DNA from: Metopolophium dirhodum
Taxonomy: Eukaryota > Arthropoda > Insecta > Hemiptera > Aphididae
NCBI RefSeq assembly: GCF_019925205.1
Contig: NC_083564.1
Location: forward strand, 27,504,447 to 27,568,446
Length of the DNA: 64,000 nt
Reading direction: 5' to 3'
Below are positions 39,976 to 52,200 of the stretch, in pieces. The first letter of the stretch is position 1; each line of letters starts with the position of its first letter. The notes below the pieces were generated by a model. That model did not search any database. It worked only from the letters and a program-made list of their open reading frames with translations, and was not told the DNA's origin. The translations under genes were made by a program, and so were the position numbers.

Positions 39976-40830
39976 TATATTATATACTATGCATATATTT
40001 TATAACATATACAAATTATGTTATATAATACTGCATATTATGTTATTAATTATTATAACAAATACAATAAACCTAGGATAAAATCCCCAGAAAAAAAAAT
40101 TCGCCAAACCTATACCTAATTGTTGGATACAGCTGTCAAAAATAATAATTAATAATAATAAAAAAATATAAAATTTGAATGGAGATTATTATAATATTGA
40201 TAAATAGGTAGGTACATATTATATTACCTATATAATATTGCTATATAATTTTGTTTTTTTTTATTTATATACAGGTATAGGTAGTAGGTAGGTATCAGCC
40301 TTTAGTAATAATAGTACAGTAGGTAAGTAGAAACAGTTAAATTAAATAATGTTTAAATGGGTCAATGTTTTAAAAATTAATCGTATTCCTGTTTATGAAT
40401 CCTAACATCTTAAATTATATTTTAATATGCATAATAAACTACAATTATTTTATAATAACTATAAGTAATAACATTATCTAGACTAGAAAAAGTAATAACA
40501 CTGCATTTATTTATATTTAGTGGGAGGTCATTTTGACGACTCCAAGTAACAAATTTGTCTAGATTTTACTGTAAAATTAAAGTATCAGTTAGATACTTTT
40601 AAATTTTAATAGTCAAACATAAAATATAATATTTAATGTTTATTTATTATAATATAATTTTGATTTCTAATCGGAAACAGTATAACTAATTAATCGTGTA
40701 CGAAATCTATTTATGAAAAGTTGTCCATTTCATGAAGTGCAAACGGTAAATAATATACTGTGTGTCCACAAAACACTTACACAGTAATATAATATATAAA
40801 TATTTAAGTAATTTTAAATATAAATAAAAA

Positions 40831-42430
40831 GGTGGGCAAATGAGTGTTGTTCTGCAGTACACAGTGACGTATTTAGGAATTTGTTATGGGGAGGGTCCAG
40901 ATCATTTTCAGAACACAGAGCTGTAAGGAGCTTATAAGTCCATGTAAAATTTTTGAATTTTTAATCATCTAATATATAAAAATCTCGTGTCACGGTATTA
41001 ATGTACGGACTCCTCCGTAACAGCTCGACCGATTCGGATAAAATTTTTTTTGTACATTTGGTAGGTACGAGAAAGGTCGTAAAGTATTTTTCACACTTTT
41101 AGCACCATCCGGGGAGTTGCTCAAACGGGGATTTTGAGATTTTCTGTGCCAATGTAAATACTGCGCTTGCTCAAAATCACAATGTAATACTGGCAATGTA
41201 AATTTATAACAGAAAAAAAAATCACGATATTAATTTAAATTTTGACGATTGAAGCGACGAAAAGTTTTTACAAAATCCTTCGTATCGTATGACAAAATTT
41301 GTTTTTCTTAATCATATAAAAACACAAAATTTAACATGTACGAGACACGAGTCAATGGGAAGGGTCCGAACCCCATGGACCCCTCCGTAAATACGCCACC
41401 GCCAGTACAGTATGTTACAAATGGGTCACTGTAATGGATTGTGTTAAATTTGAATTCAATGATATAATATCATAAGAAAAACGATTCTGAGAAAAGACGG
41501 TCAACCTATGATATTGATATTACTTATAAATTATAAGTATATTTGATGAATATTATTGTGAATTAAGTCATTTATATATTATAAGCTATTTACGTGGAAT
41601 GTTTTAAATTTTCAATCATTAAAGCTACATTTTATAAATTTTTAAATTTTAAATTTGTTAAATTTTTTCAACATTTTGAAATTTAAATGCTTGTAAAAAA
41701 AATGTGCGTATGATTTTTAATATTTTTTAATTGCTACAGTAACAATTTATCAGGATTCTTGTATTATATTTTCAAGCTTTTTTACCCAACAAATAACATT
41801 TAATTGACATTTAAAGAAAAAAATAAAATTGAATATTGCTAATGTGAACAGTTCAAAATGAGTCAAAATATTTTGAAAATTTTGTGAAGTATAGAAATTG
41901 ATGAAATAAACATATAGTATAAATTTCATGTATCTACAGTTATTCGTATGAATTACAACAAAATAAGAAAATCGCTACAAGAGATATCCAATGTTGTAAA
42001 AATATGAACTTCAAACGCTCATAAAAATGTAATTTGACTTTCTTGTAGATATTTTTTTTTATGAAGGTGTCAAACTTATGAGCAATCTTGTATTATATTT
42101 TCAAACCTTAGATTTAAAATGAACATTTTTTATGTATTTCTAACACAAAATAATTTGCACATTTTCGTGATTTTTACGTATTTTGTCAAGATTTGAACTA
42201 TAAATGTTTATAAAAAAATATTGTGGTTATGTTTTAATATTTTTCAAATGTCATTATAACAATATATGAGGATCCTTGTATTTAATTTTCAAGCTCCTTA
42301 ATTAACAAATAAGATTTCATTAACATTCATAGAAAAAAAACAAAATTAATTGGAAACTGAAAATGTCTGTAAACAGTTCAAAACAAATCAAAATATTTTG
42401 TAAATTTTTTCTTGTATGAAAAATGCTAAT
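40831..42430 (+). repeat. GATTCTGAG-family repeat split by a hAT-like insertion
   Basis: It starts with GGTGGGCAAATGAGTGTTG, breaks off at 40,861 and resumes at 41,402 with CCAGTACAGTATGTTACA. It then runs through ACGATTCTGAGAAAAGACGG and at least two internal modules (about 41.78-41.95 and 42.29-42.43 kb) before the family similarity stops at about 42,430, where different sequence begins. Confidence 0.75.
40862..41401. mobile_element. 540-bp hAT-like element nested in the repeat
   Basis: The ends are CAGTGACGTATTTAGGA and, inverted, CGGTGGCGTATTTACGGA. The flanking 8-mers GCAGTACA (40854-40861) and CCAGTACA (41402-41409) match at 7 of 8 positions. The middle part (about 40,973-41,220, beginning TCTAATATATAAAAATCTCG) looks like a second inserted element of a Helitron-like kind, from memory of similar insect repeats; that classification is weak. 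Confidence 0.75.
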
Positions 42431-42491
42431 ATTAAGCGGATGTCAGCGCACTATGTTTTCTCTCTCTGACCCACACGCAACATAGACTAAA

Positions 42492-42811
42492 CGCATTTGC
42501 GCAGAACCGAATTTCCTATGTTTTTAAGTAATTTCGGAGTAAAATCACCCATTACAATTAAGATAGAGAATAATATTTTAGAGGGAATGACTTATCGATT
42601 TTATATTTTATTGTTATTTGACTTTGTGTTCGACTTTTAAAATAAACAAAAAAATGTTGTAAATTTAAATTATATTTAAATTGTTTTGAAACAATATTTA
42701 GAGATATCGATATGATATTCCCTCAAAAATATTATTCTCTATCTTTTTTGTAATGAGTGATTTTACTCTAAGATTACTTAAAAACATAGAAGAAACGATT
42801 CCGCGAAAAAT
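42492..42811. repeat. Large imperfect inverted repeat (~90-bp core arms)
   Basis: The arm at 42,512-42,602, beginning CCTATGTTTTTAAGTAA, is repeated inverted at about 42,703-42,795. Both arms share GAGTAAAATCAC, AAGATAGAGAATAATATTTT and GAGGGAAT, and the core identity is roughly 85% by eye. Weaker pairing continues outward to about 42,492 and 42,811. The loop is about 100 bp of AT-rich DNA. The repeat could be a foldback transposon or the source of a hairpin RNA. Confidence 0.75.
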
Positions 42812-42938
42812 ACAATCGTGTCACCTATCATATCTGAAGCAATTGCAGTTAATTTTTTTTATCAATATTATTCGTTTATTTGTATATGATCTAAGATATC
42901 ACCGCTAGCTTAATGATAAATATGCGACGAGTACTGAC

Positions 42939-42948
42939 GCGCATGCGC
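42939..42948. promoter_or_regulatory. Palindromic NRF-1/ewg-type site
   Basis: GCGCATGCGC is the full consensus for NRF-1 (erect wing in flies). It is followed within ten bases by a TATA-like ATATAAAT, and CG-rich sequence appears downstream. It may mark a promoter, or belong to a transposon end. Confidence 0.4.
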
Positions 42949-43619
42949 AATATAAATCAGTCACCTTGCGACTGTCTTTATGTTGTCTTCAACTCGTAGT
43001 ACGCGTTTATAATGTAGAAGCTCTATCCACAGTATATGATCTAAGATTAAAATATATGCGTCCTATTATTATTATAAAATCACAAATAACAATAAAAATC
43101 ACGCGAACCTATAGATCGCCGAAAGGGCATGTGCGATGTGCATTGTGCGTCGTAGATATCATACAATATTTACAAAAATAATAACCGCCAGAAATTATCA
43201 TAGCTATTATAACAGAATTGATTAAAGTGTATAAAAATGTTATCGATATTCAATAAGCAAAGTGCACAGGTTAAACACGTGCGTGCTCTCAAAGCGATGG
43301 TAACACATGTATTCACATAAAATTACATTTTACATCGATATAATAATTACACGAGATTATTGGTATTGGATGATTTCAGATTTTCGAAACGCAACCGCAC
43401 CATTATTATAGTACCATACATTTATAGAAAACATAAATGATAAGGGGAGGGAGAAATGAACACAACATTTTATTACAACAGATCCCACAATCACTGTTTT
43501 TGTGGGTGAGGAACGTGTTAAATTGCGAAACGTTCGAGACTTTAATTATAATATTTTCTCCGAGTCGGCCACAAATCACAATAAATAATAATAATAATAT
43601 ATTAATCGTATGTATTTAA
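42949..43619. other. Transition from desert to the ATF4 promoter
   Basis: Mixed-composition DNA with scattered CG dinucleotides and short open frames that do not look like protein. No exon was identified. Confidence 0.4.
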
Positions 43620-44051
43620 ATATCGATAATCGGCGTTCGATAGCACCTTGTTCACCGCGGCAAGCGTCGCCACAATCGATTGTTGGCACGCTGACCCCTG
43701 CGACCTGCGCACGGAAACGCGACCACCACCGTCCGCCACGTCGACGTTACAGACTGCCACTGCTCACTTCTAGTTCCACCGATACTTCTACCACAATACT
43801 ACCACCACTACCATCTACCTGTACCACCTATATACGACCACCGCCACAAACAACACGCACTGACGACGCTCCGTTTTTTCGTTCACTTTGAGTTATGACC
43901 GCTTTCACTTATGACCCCGTAAGCCGTATTCCGATCAAACGACTCTGCCATTAACCTCACTTTGTCCGCGGCTTTTGCATTCCGCTATAAACGCGTTTCA
44001 GTCGACAGCGATCTATATTCCACTGCAAGCGTGCCACGAGACACCACCAAG
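43620..44051 (+). promoter_or_regulatory. GC-rich promoter region of ATF4
   Basis: A CpG-rich island begins near 43,625 and runs through ATF4 exon 1 into the first intron (to about 44,640). It includes CACCAC-type repeats near 43,790-43,860. The transcription start is probably near 44,000-44,020, judging from the TATAAA at 43,986 and an insect initiator-like TCAGTC at 43,998, although those two elements are too close together to work as one pair. Open frames on both strands here are low-complexity and are not called as genes. Confidence 0.6.
43986..43991 (+). promoter_or_regulatory. TATA box candidate for ATF4
   Basis: TATAAA about 30 bases before TATATTCCACTG. Initiation there would place the first AUG (44,052) roughly 35 nt from the cap. 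Confidence 0.4.
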
Positions 44052-44060
44052 ATGAAGTGA
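44052..44060 (+). CDS. ATF4 uORF1 (Met-Lys-stop)
   Basis: ATG AAG TGA with A at -3 (CAAGATGA). In vertebrate ATF4 a three-codon uORF1 lets ribosomes resume scanning; when active eIF2 is scarce they then pass the inhibitory uORF2 before becoming competent again. No other ATG occurs between this stop and the uORF2 start 67 nt downstream. It is too short for any ORF caller. Its function is inferred from position and family knowledge. Confidence 0.75.
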   Translation: MK

Positions 44061-44127
44061 TTCCGGGGTCCCCGCAGACACCGTTCAGCCCGCACACGGC
44101 CGTGTGCCCAAACCCAACGAAACGACC

Positions 44128-46238
44128 ATGTCCGCGACGGCGAGGTGAGTGATTTGAATATTAATACCTACCTATGTCATTCGGATACGATACGTTGTGT
44201 TTGTGTGAATCGTCAACGCAGCGATTACAGTGTAATAGTAGGGGTATTAAATCGCATACACCGCGATCGACGTCCTGGGCCGGCTCTCCGATAATTTAAA
44301 TAATAATCGGCCGGCGACGCGGCAGTGGTGGTGATAGCTATGGCGTATGGCCGTCTTCGGGCCGGTCGCGTGAACCTTCAACACGACGTATTGTCGGACG
44401 TCGGTGTGGGTGCGTGCACGGCTGCTGCGCCGATTTCGCATTTTCGCGCGCCCTGAGCCTGAGCGGAAACGCGTCACAAGTCACAACCGTTGACGCATAT
44501 GAGCATCGAGTCACCGAGTGGTTTGTTGTGACTTGTTTGCCGGTGACGATAATATTAGACACCCACTCACCACGACTGCAGGTACCACTGCAATCGCCCT
44601 AGACGTACCCACAATCGGTGGACAATACGACCACAGAATAACTCTAATTTAATTTAAATTGGTCTGTGATACTACTCCAATGTCGCTTCCAACATTTTTT
44701 GAGATATACGTACATGGCCCTAATTTTTTCCTCGTCGCGCCCTTGCCAGGGCTTCGGAAAAAAAATCAATCACTGTTGTTGATTCTCTCTACTCTACTCG
44801 TCCTTTCCTTAAGGTTGACGTATCCACCAATTGGCTGTAGAATGTAGGTGATTGACATGTTTCAATCAACTTTCTCTCAATCTAGTCATCTTGAATGTTG
44901 TTTTTACTTACAACATTTATGATTGATATGACCTAGGGTAAATTGCTGTTTTTCCTCCTACATGTTATATTTTGTTATTATTATAAGATGTAGTTTTGTC
45001 TATTGTTTCATGTAATATTAAAATATATCATTTCTTACACCATAAAATTGAATTAGATACCTAGATTAGGTACCATATTAAATATTATCTGTAAGTCATG
45101 TCATTATGAATTGGTTGAGTTTGTAGCATTTCTGTGTTATAAAACCAAGACTATAAAAATACTATAAGTGTAGCACATTAAACTTATATAATATATATTT
45201 AATTAATATTCAAGTAGTAAACTATTATAAGGATTGTAGTTTTCTTATCTTTAAAACTTTAAAGGAGGTACAACAAAATTTAGTGTATTATTAATGTAAT
45301 AGTATTAATCTTAATGAATAAATACAGATAAACTAGGTTCAGCGAAAACTAGCTCTTATTAATTTGTATTTGTTCATTATCTTTGATAATAATATAAAAT
45401 TAATAATATGTATTTTTAATTATAATTACAAGGTTATACTAAACCTTCAAGTTAATACAACAAAAATATTTATTAACATGTACCTATATACCTGAATTTG
45501 TTATTTTGTATCTAATATATTGTAGGTAATACTTATTTATAGTATATTAGTTATTACCCATTATTTATTATTCAACTCTCAGAAATTCAAAATTTAAAGG
45601 GATTGAAAAATATTAAAATGTTGAGTTAACATACAAAATAAGTGTTTATAACTAATAAGAGCTTTTTTTTTCCAAAGTATCAAGAATCTTAATCTACCAA
45701 TGTTTCAATTTCTGAGAGTTGTCTATTCTGTAAATATTAAATATGTATTTTATAATCTGTAACGATTTGTTATAAGAGTTGTAAGAGATTATTTTTCATT
45801 ATAATTACCTAATTGAAACAATAATTTTCCTACTTGTGTCATTATTTTTCAAATTATTTATCATGAATATGTATTAAATAATATATTATATCATCTTGGG
45901 TAATAAAATAGTTAAAGAACGCAAGGTGTAAAAATATATTTTTAATGTTAAACTACCTATTTCATGTCTAGTTAGACAATGTATTTTTTATTCTGAAGTA
46001 TTAGTTTTAATTATTTGTATTATTTTTTTTTAGTGCCAATATGGCTTCCTTATTCAAAGATGGTGCCACCATCAAGAACATATCAACGAAAATCATCAGC
46101 AGCATATTTTTCACTTCATATAATAATATACCCAATCCATTACAAAATGTCAGGAATGTCGCAAGTAGTACAACCAAGCTGCTCGTTGCTTTTAAGCAAC
46201 GAGCCAGCAACTGCTCTTTCTTCCAAAGCAATATGTAA
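44128..46238 (+). CDS. ATF4 uORF2, spliced inhibitory frame overlapping the main CDS
   Basis: It begins at the ATG at 44,128 in exon 1 (A at -3) and crosses the GAG|GTGAGT donor at 44,144/44,145. It continues in exon 2 from 46,034 (MSATASANMASLFKDG) and ends at the TAA at 46,236-46,238, for 73 codons in total. A second in-frame ATG with strong context lies at 46,041. The frame differs from the main ATF4 frame and overlaps it by 92 nt (main start at 46,147) or 179 nt (start at 46,060). Vertebrate uORF2 is likewise out of frame and overlapping. It acts by capturing ribosomes under non-stress conditions; the peptide itself need not have a function. Confidence 0.75.
44145..46033 (+). other. ATF4 intron 1
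   Basis: It has a GTGAGT donor and a T-run acceptor ending TTTTTTTTTAG. The first ~500 bp continue the GC-rich island, which could hold intronic regulatory sites; the remainder is AT-rich. No other exon was seen. Confidence 0.7.
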
Positions 46239-49200
46239 TTTAAACGACACAGAATGGGATAAGCTAACAAGGAGTGACATGGCTGGAAAATTATTAGATT
46301 ACCTAGACAAATTGTACGATAAAAACGATGGTAGGTATTTTTTTTATTTATGAAATAATTATGCTACTATTTAGAATTAACAATAAGAAAAGTCCATACA
46401 ACCATAATATTATAGCAACCGTGTTGAAGAAGTGTCTACTTAGAATTAAAATCACTGCATATAAGTGTGTTTTTAATGTAAAAAATAATTGATTTGTTCT
46501 TTAATATTGTGAATCTGCATTACTTTCTTAGTCAAAATCCAAAATCGTAATAATTTCTGACTGTTAGTTTTTGAAATACAAATGCCTTAAGTTTGTTAGT
46601 TTTAAGGTGTCTATATTAAAAATACATGGACTACCTAATAATTAGTGTTTTGAATTCTGAAGCACATCATTATCAATAACATATAGATTAGTTATAACTA
46701 ATCCTTAGAAAGCTACACAATATGTCTAAAAAAAATTATAGATAACAGACGTGATTTTATGGTTTCCGATCAAAATATTCATTGGGCTACACTCTACAGC
46801 AGCTTTGAAGTATCCTCAGCTCTAATCTATTATTTTATTTAGCTGGCCAAACACTGATGCAATCATTGTGGAGTGTTTAGTCACTTTTCTACCGTTAAAG
46901 TAATAACATTTTAGTTTGTCGAAGTTTACGTATCAATTTACTGACGACAGCATCTCATTTATTATTTGGAAATAGTCATTGTCACAAGTTTAAAATGTAT
47001 GAAACTATCTGCTCTAATATCACCATATCTGAGATGGTTTCAGGTAAATTTATGTCTATTACTATTTTTACCTTAGCCTTAGAATTATATATCAAGTGTT
47101 CAATAATAAAGTTAGGATTCATTTATTTATTATACTAAGTATTGTTTAATGTAGAAAATGTTAAATGTTAAACCATAACATAGACCTAAAATTAATTGCA
47201 AGAACTCGACATATTATATAAATTAAAACTTAATTAGTGAAAATATAGGTAATATCACACTAATTAAAATAAATCACTAAATTGGGCACTTTATCAATAG
47301 TAAAAATAATTGTGATAATAGTGGAAATAAAACATGGTTATTGAGAATCAATTAGCATGTATATTAAAAGTTAAAATACTGGCAAATTGTTTTCATAATT
47401 ATTCTTAATTAATGTAAAGCAGCATTCAGTAATAAAATTTATTATAATCTACAAAAATATATTAATTTAAATAGATAAATATAAAATAAAAATAATTTAA
47501 TCATAAACTCTTAATAGTTTAAAACATAAAACTGATACTGGTTAATGAAATGTTTCATTTAGTTAAATTATTATATACATTGACATTTAAACATCTAACA
47601 TTAATACCTATATTATTTAAACATTTTTTTTTTTAAATAATTGTACCAACTGATAAAATGATAAAAATTCATTTTTAATATACTATTTAATTAATTAAGT
47701 GTTGATAAAAACTTGATTGTTTTGTACAATTTCTGATAGTCTTTGAGCTTTGATCGCTTTTATTTTTCACAGTCGAAAAACTGTGCAGCTATAAATATTA
47801 AATATTAAATCATGTTTGTATTTTAATTATCAAATTATTTTTTTGTTAAACCTTGATGATTACATAACATTAAGGTACTCAAAATATTAATATGAATATT
47901 TAGAAGTTAGATAGTGTTAAATATTAACAGCATTTAATTTGATAAAACAAGGTATTGGTTGTTAGTTATGAACTATTGTATTGTTAAAAATAGGATACTC
48001 ACATGTCATTAAAAATGTGTTTTGTTTGTGAGGTTTAAAAAAAAACATTCTCTTTCAAGTCTGTAACTTTGTGCCAGATATCTAGAAGTCTGTAACATGA
48101 AACATGTATGGTTCCAGAAATTATTTTTCAACAACAACAAAAACCTCGTAAAATGCATAGCCTCAAGACATTGAGATCATGAATTAATTTAATTTCTTTA
48201 AACTGAAATTTCTTGAAATATTGTTTTACACAATTACATTTGAATATGGCTTAATTTTAAATTGGAGTTTTGAGGTTAATAACAATATTGAACTTTGACT
48301 TTTGCTTTGAACTGTCTATGCGTTACTTCCAAAAATAGTTATGTATATTTTAAAGGCGTCTGGTTTATTTAAATGTTAATAGTTTAATACTTAGTACATA
48401 AGTTATAAAAAAAATACACATTTCCTAATTGAAATTTTTCAAAGATTATTACTAACTGCTGACAAAATTGTCTAAAATAAATGTTTTTTATTGATCTTAA
48501 ATCTCTAAAACTATATATTTAAAAAAAAATTGTTATCTTGTGTCCTGCTTTTTTATTGGGTGCACAAGAAATAATTTTTAAAAACATTATATCATTACAA
48601 TGCACACATTAACAAAACTTAAGTCTTAGTTGAAAGCTCTTGTTAACATACTGTCTATAGCAATGTCACTGTCAAGTGTCAGTTATTCAAAATATTCATT
48701 AATGAAAACTGCTAAATGATAATGTTTTAACAACAGCGACAGCTGATCACATTTGATCCCACAATACAATTTCAACCAATCATAGATTATTATGATTAGT
48801 ACTTGATAAAATATATAAGTATGGGAGGGGGGTTGTGGGCCCCTCCCATAAATACATCCCTGAATCAGTACCACTACTAGTCTAACCATTACTAACTATC
48901 GGGGTTGTCCAGTGTAAGGGGTATTATTGCCAGTTCTCAGTTTATCACATTGGTACCTAACCCATATCTAGCCATTAAGATGGTGATTTAATAATCTTAA
49001 TGTTATATGTATAATGTATTACTAGTTGTATACCAGACTACCAGGTTAAAATGAATCTATCTTTCTATTGTTTTCTGTTTTTCTTCAGTTGAAATAATAT
49101 ATAATATTAACACAATAATTACAATGATTAATTTTATGATTTTCCACTTTTAATTCTGAACATATTTTTGATATAAATACTGGATACAGATTCAACAAAT

Positions 49201-52200
49201 GCCTAAAAGGCGACATACATTTACATAAAAAATATATCAAGAAAGCAAATTATAAAAGTAATCTTTGCAATTGTTGTGCTCATAAGTATTTTTTATTTTT
49301 ATTTATTTGTTAATATTTTTATAGATATGCCATGCTAATAGTAATAATATAATCTCAGCCATTTAAAATTTAAATAAACAAATTAATATTCGATTTTTGT
49401 GAGTCAAAACAAAATTAATTTGTTAGGCACACTAAAGCAACCCCTATGCGGTTTAAAAACAATAAGCTATAAGTACCCGCTGAATCTCAAGGAATCTATT
49501 GATATAACTTTTATTTTGAACAGTCTATAAAGGACAAAGAAACATTCATTCATATATATAGATAAATAGATAGATGGATTCATACCAACTATGAGACAAT
49601 TTTTTATATTTTCAAGTACAAAAAAATTAATTTTACTATTTAATTAATTTCCAAGAAAGTCATAATAAATTTTTACTAAGCATAACAAATAAGTAACTGC
49701 ATCCTGAAAAATTGAGTTTTTACAAAACAGTTAATATATCTGGTATACAATATACAAGTCCATTTATTGGACATTGGTATATTATATTATACATTATATT
49801 ATATATATATATACAAATTACGAGCACAAATGCCTAAACCACAACGTATTTGCATTGACGTAAATAGGGAAAGGGGCTTAAAGCCTAACCTAACCTCTTA
49901 AGCCCTCTTTAAGATATTTCAATATATAGGTAATCTTTATTCTAATTAATTAAAAACATAGAGTTATCTAACAAAATAAATAGTGAACGTATTATAAACC
50001 AGTTTTCTGAGAAGGAAAGGAGGATACAATTATACTATAATTAATTATATAAAATGTATATATATTATGACTATAAATACAATAATTCAATAAATAAATT
50101 TACATTTAATTTGTGATTGTTTTGAATCGTATCATAGATAAAATTGTGTGTATGTAATAATAGTGGGTGGGACTTTGGAAGACAAGTCTCCCACTCTTAT
50201 TATTCTTGAAACCTTTTGAGCTCAAACTGCTCAAGCCCTGTGAATTTGAGGACCATATTTACGTTCTTGCGTATTTGTGTCTTTCTAATAAATAAGTGCT
50301 AGAACGTCAACTTAGAAATATTTATATCTAGTTTAATAATTTATACAACCCGTCATGAAACTCGCTCCGATGTATAGAAGATTTCGAGTATACTTCGTAA
50401 TTGAGTAGGTTACTGTAATGGATGTCTTAAATTTATATTATTATTACTGTTTAATATTTTCTCAAATCAGTAGCTTGAACTAAGTTTTTTCAAAAACATC
50501 GCATATACCTACCTAATATTATACTTTATAAGTTTTAACAAATTTGTACTATTGTACCAATAGTCAGTAATGTAAGTAATAGCGAAATACAGTTTGTGTA
50601 ATTAATATTTTTTTAAATGACAGCAAAATAACTAAAATCAATATTTTTTATTATTCAATTATTACGTCAAACATTATAAAAAAACAAGCGTTGCGTAAAT
50701 ATTAACGTATTCTTGTATGTTGTTATTTGTTAGTTTTTCCCAATTTGAAATATAAAAAAAATCCTGGGAATTTCTTACTTTTGCCCTCTTAGTAACACAA
50801 CTAGATAAAATGGTTACCAGAGATCGCCCTCAACAGAATCACTTTTTCTGTTCCTAAATTGCACAAAAATAATGAAATATTGGCTATGGAATGTAGTGTC
50901 TTCAATAAAGTCGTCGGTCGAGTGAAGTGAGAAAAATAGTCATAACCTCCGTAAGTGAATTTGCAGTACACTGTACACCCCCCATATTTTTTCGTTCATG
51001 ATGGCACTGAATACTATAATGCTACTATTTATACTACTACAGTAGTTCAGTAGGTACCTAGTGTATTATCATTACGAGTTTTATAATACCTCATTTCTAT
51101 TATTCCTTCAATGATACTAGGTACTAAACACTACTCCTACTATTTGTTTTACCTACCGGCTACCACTACTACTGTCTACAATTATATTTTGATATTCGGT
51201 TGCCAACTTAGTAAGAATTTATCCGGCTTTAGATCAATATACATAATAATAGCGGTTCACCTTGTTATACTTGCGCGTGTGAATATATGCGTATAATGAT
51301 AAATATATATATACACAATTTTAAACATATTATACTCCAATTATGTGTTATCTGTGCACAAAATAATGAAAAACTTGTAAAAAATTGACTGGCGCGCGCA
51401 TAGCGAGGTACGCGTAAACATGTTGTTAGAAGTAAAAAAACAATAATAATAACAATATTAATAATACAAATTGCAAATAGAGGTGGAGGAGGGAGATTTG
51501 TTGCCGGGAGTCTTTGTTCGAGATAGAGGAACCAGAGCTGTGTCGTGTCTGTCCGTCCCGCAGTGTTCAGCCAACTTCTCGCGCGGCGCAACCAGTTGTT
51601 TGTTGAAAGTTTATGCATTTTGTATAATAGATGTATTTTCGTTCACATGGTAGGTCGCGACACATCACATAGTTGTGTGATTATGAAGTTCATCTATCAT
51701 TACACCTGGAGCAGGCAAATTATATTCAACTCGCAAAAATTGGTAAAAAGAAGGTGAACGGTCAAAGAGCAAAATTTTGCACGCCCTACAAGTGAAACCA
51801 AATATCGAAATTTACCATTATTATTTTGTTTTTATTGCTATTACCTAAATTCCATTTAAATTAGATACCTATATATAATATAGGTATATAATTGTTTAAT
51901 TTTTTGTTTCGATTGTTATATGAACTATATTATATAAACGTATATTAGTATATTACCACAGGATTACTTTGTATATATATTCTGCCATTCTGGTGCCTGG
52001 TATTTACATAAATTTCGCAATAGCTAGATATTTGGTTTCGTGTCAAAACACGCCAAGGCTGATGATAACACAGCACATGGCTACCGGAATGATTTCATCT
52101 CATTGGTGCTCCTCTGGTACGTTGATGCATCTACATTTTTTTAAACAATTTTTTCATTTTTATAGGGTAAATATATAATTCGGTATCCCATGTTGACGAA

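Larger units (their letters stand above)
33851..42430. other. AT-rich gene desert with transposon copies
   Basis: No supported gene. It contains the elements listed separately, a short interstitial TTAGG tract near 36,700-36,716, and a stretch at 38.82-39.43 kb that is less repeat-like, with a few CG-containing sites (for example near 39.06 and 39.37 kb) but no visible exon. Confidence 0.55.

Noticed and set aside
43437..44602. Open frames on both strands around the ATF4 promoter
   Set aside because: Overlapping frames in a CpG-rich promoter with low-complexity Thr/Pro/Arg translations; none shows a family motif.
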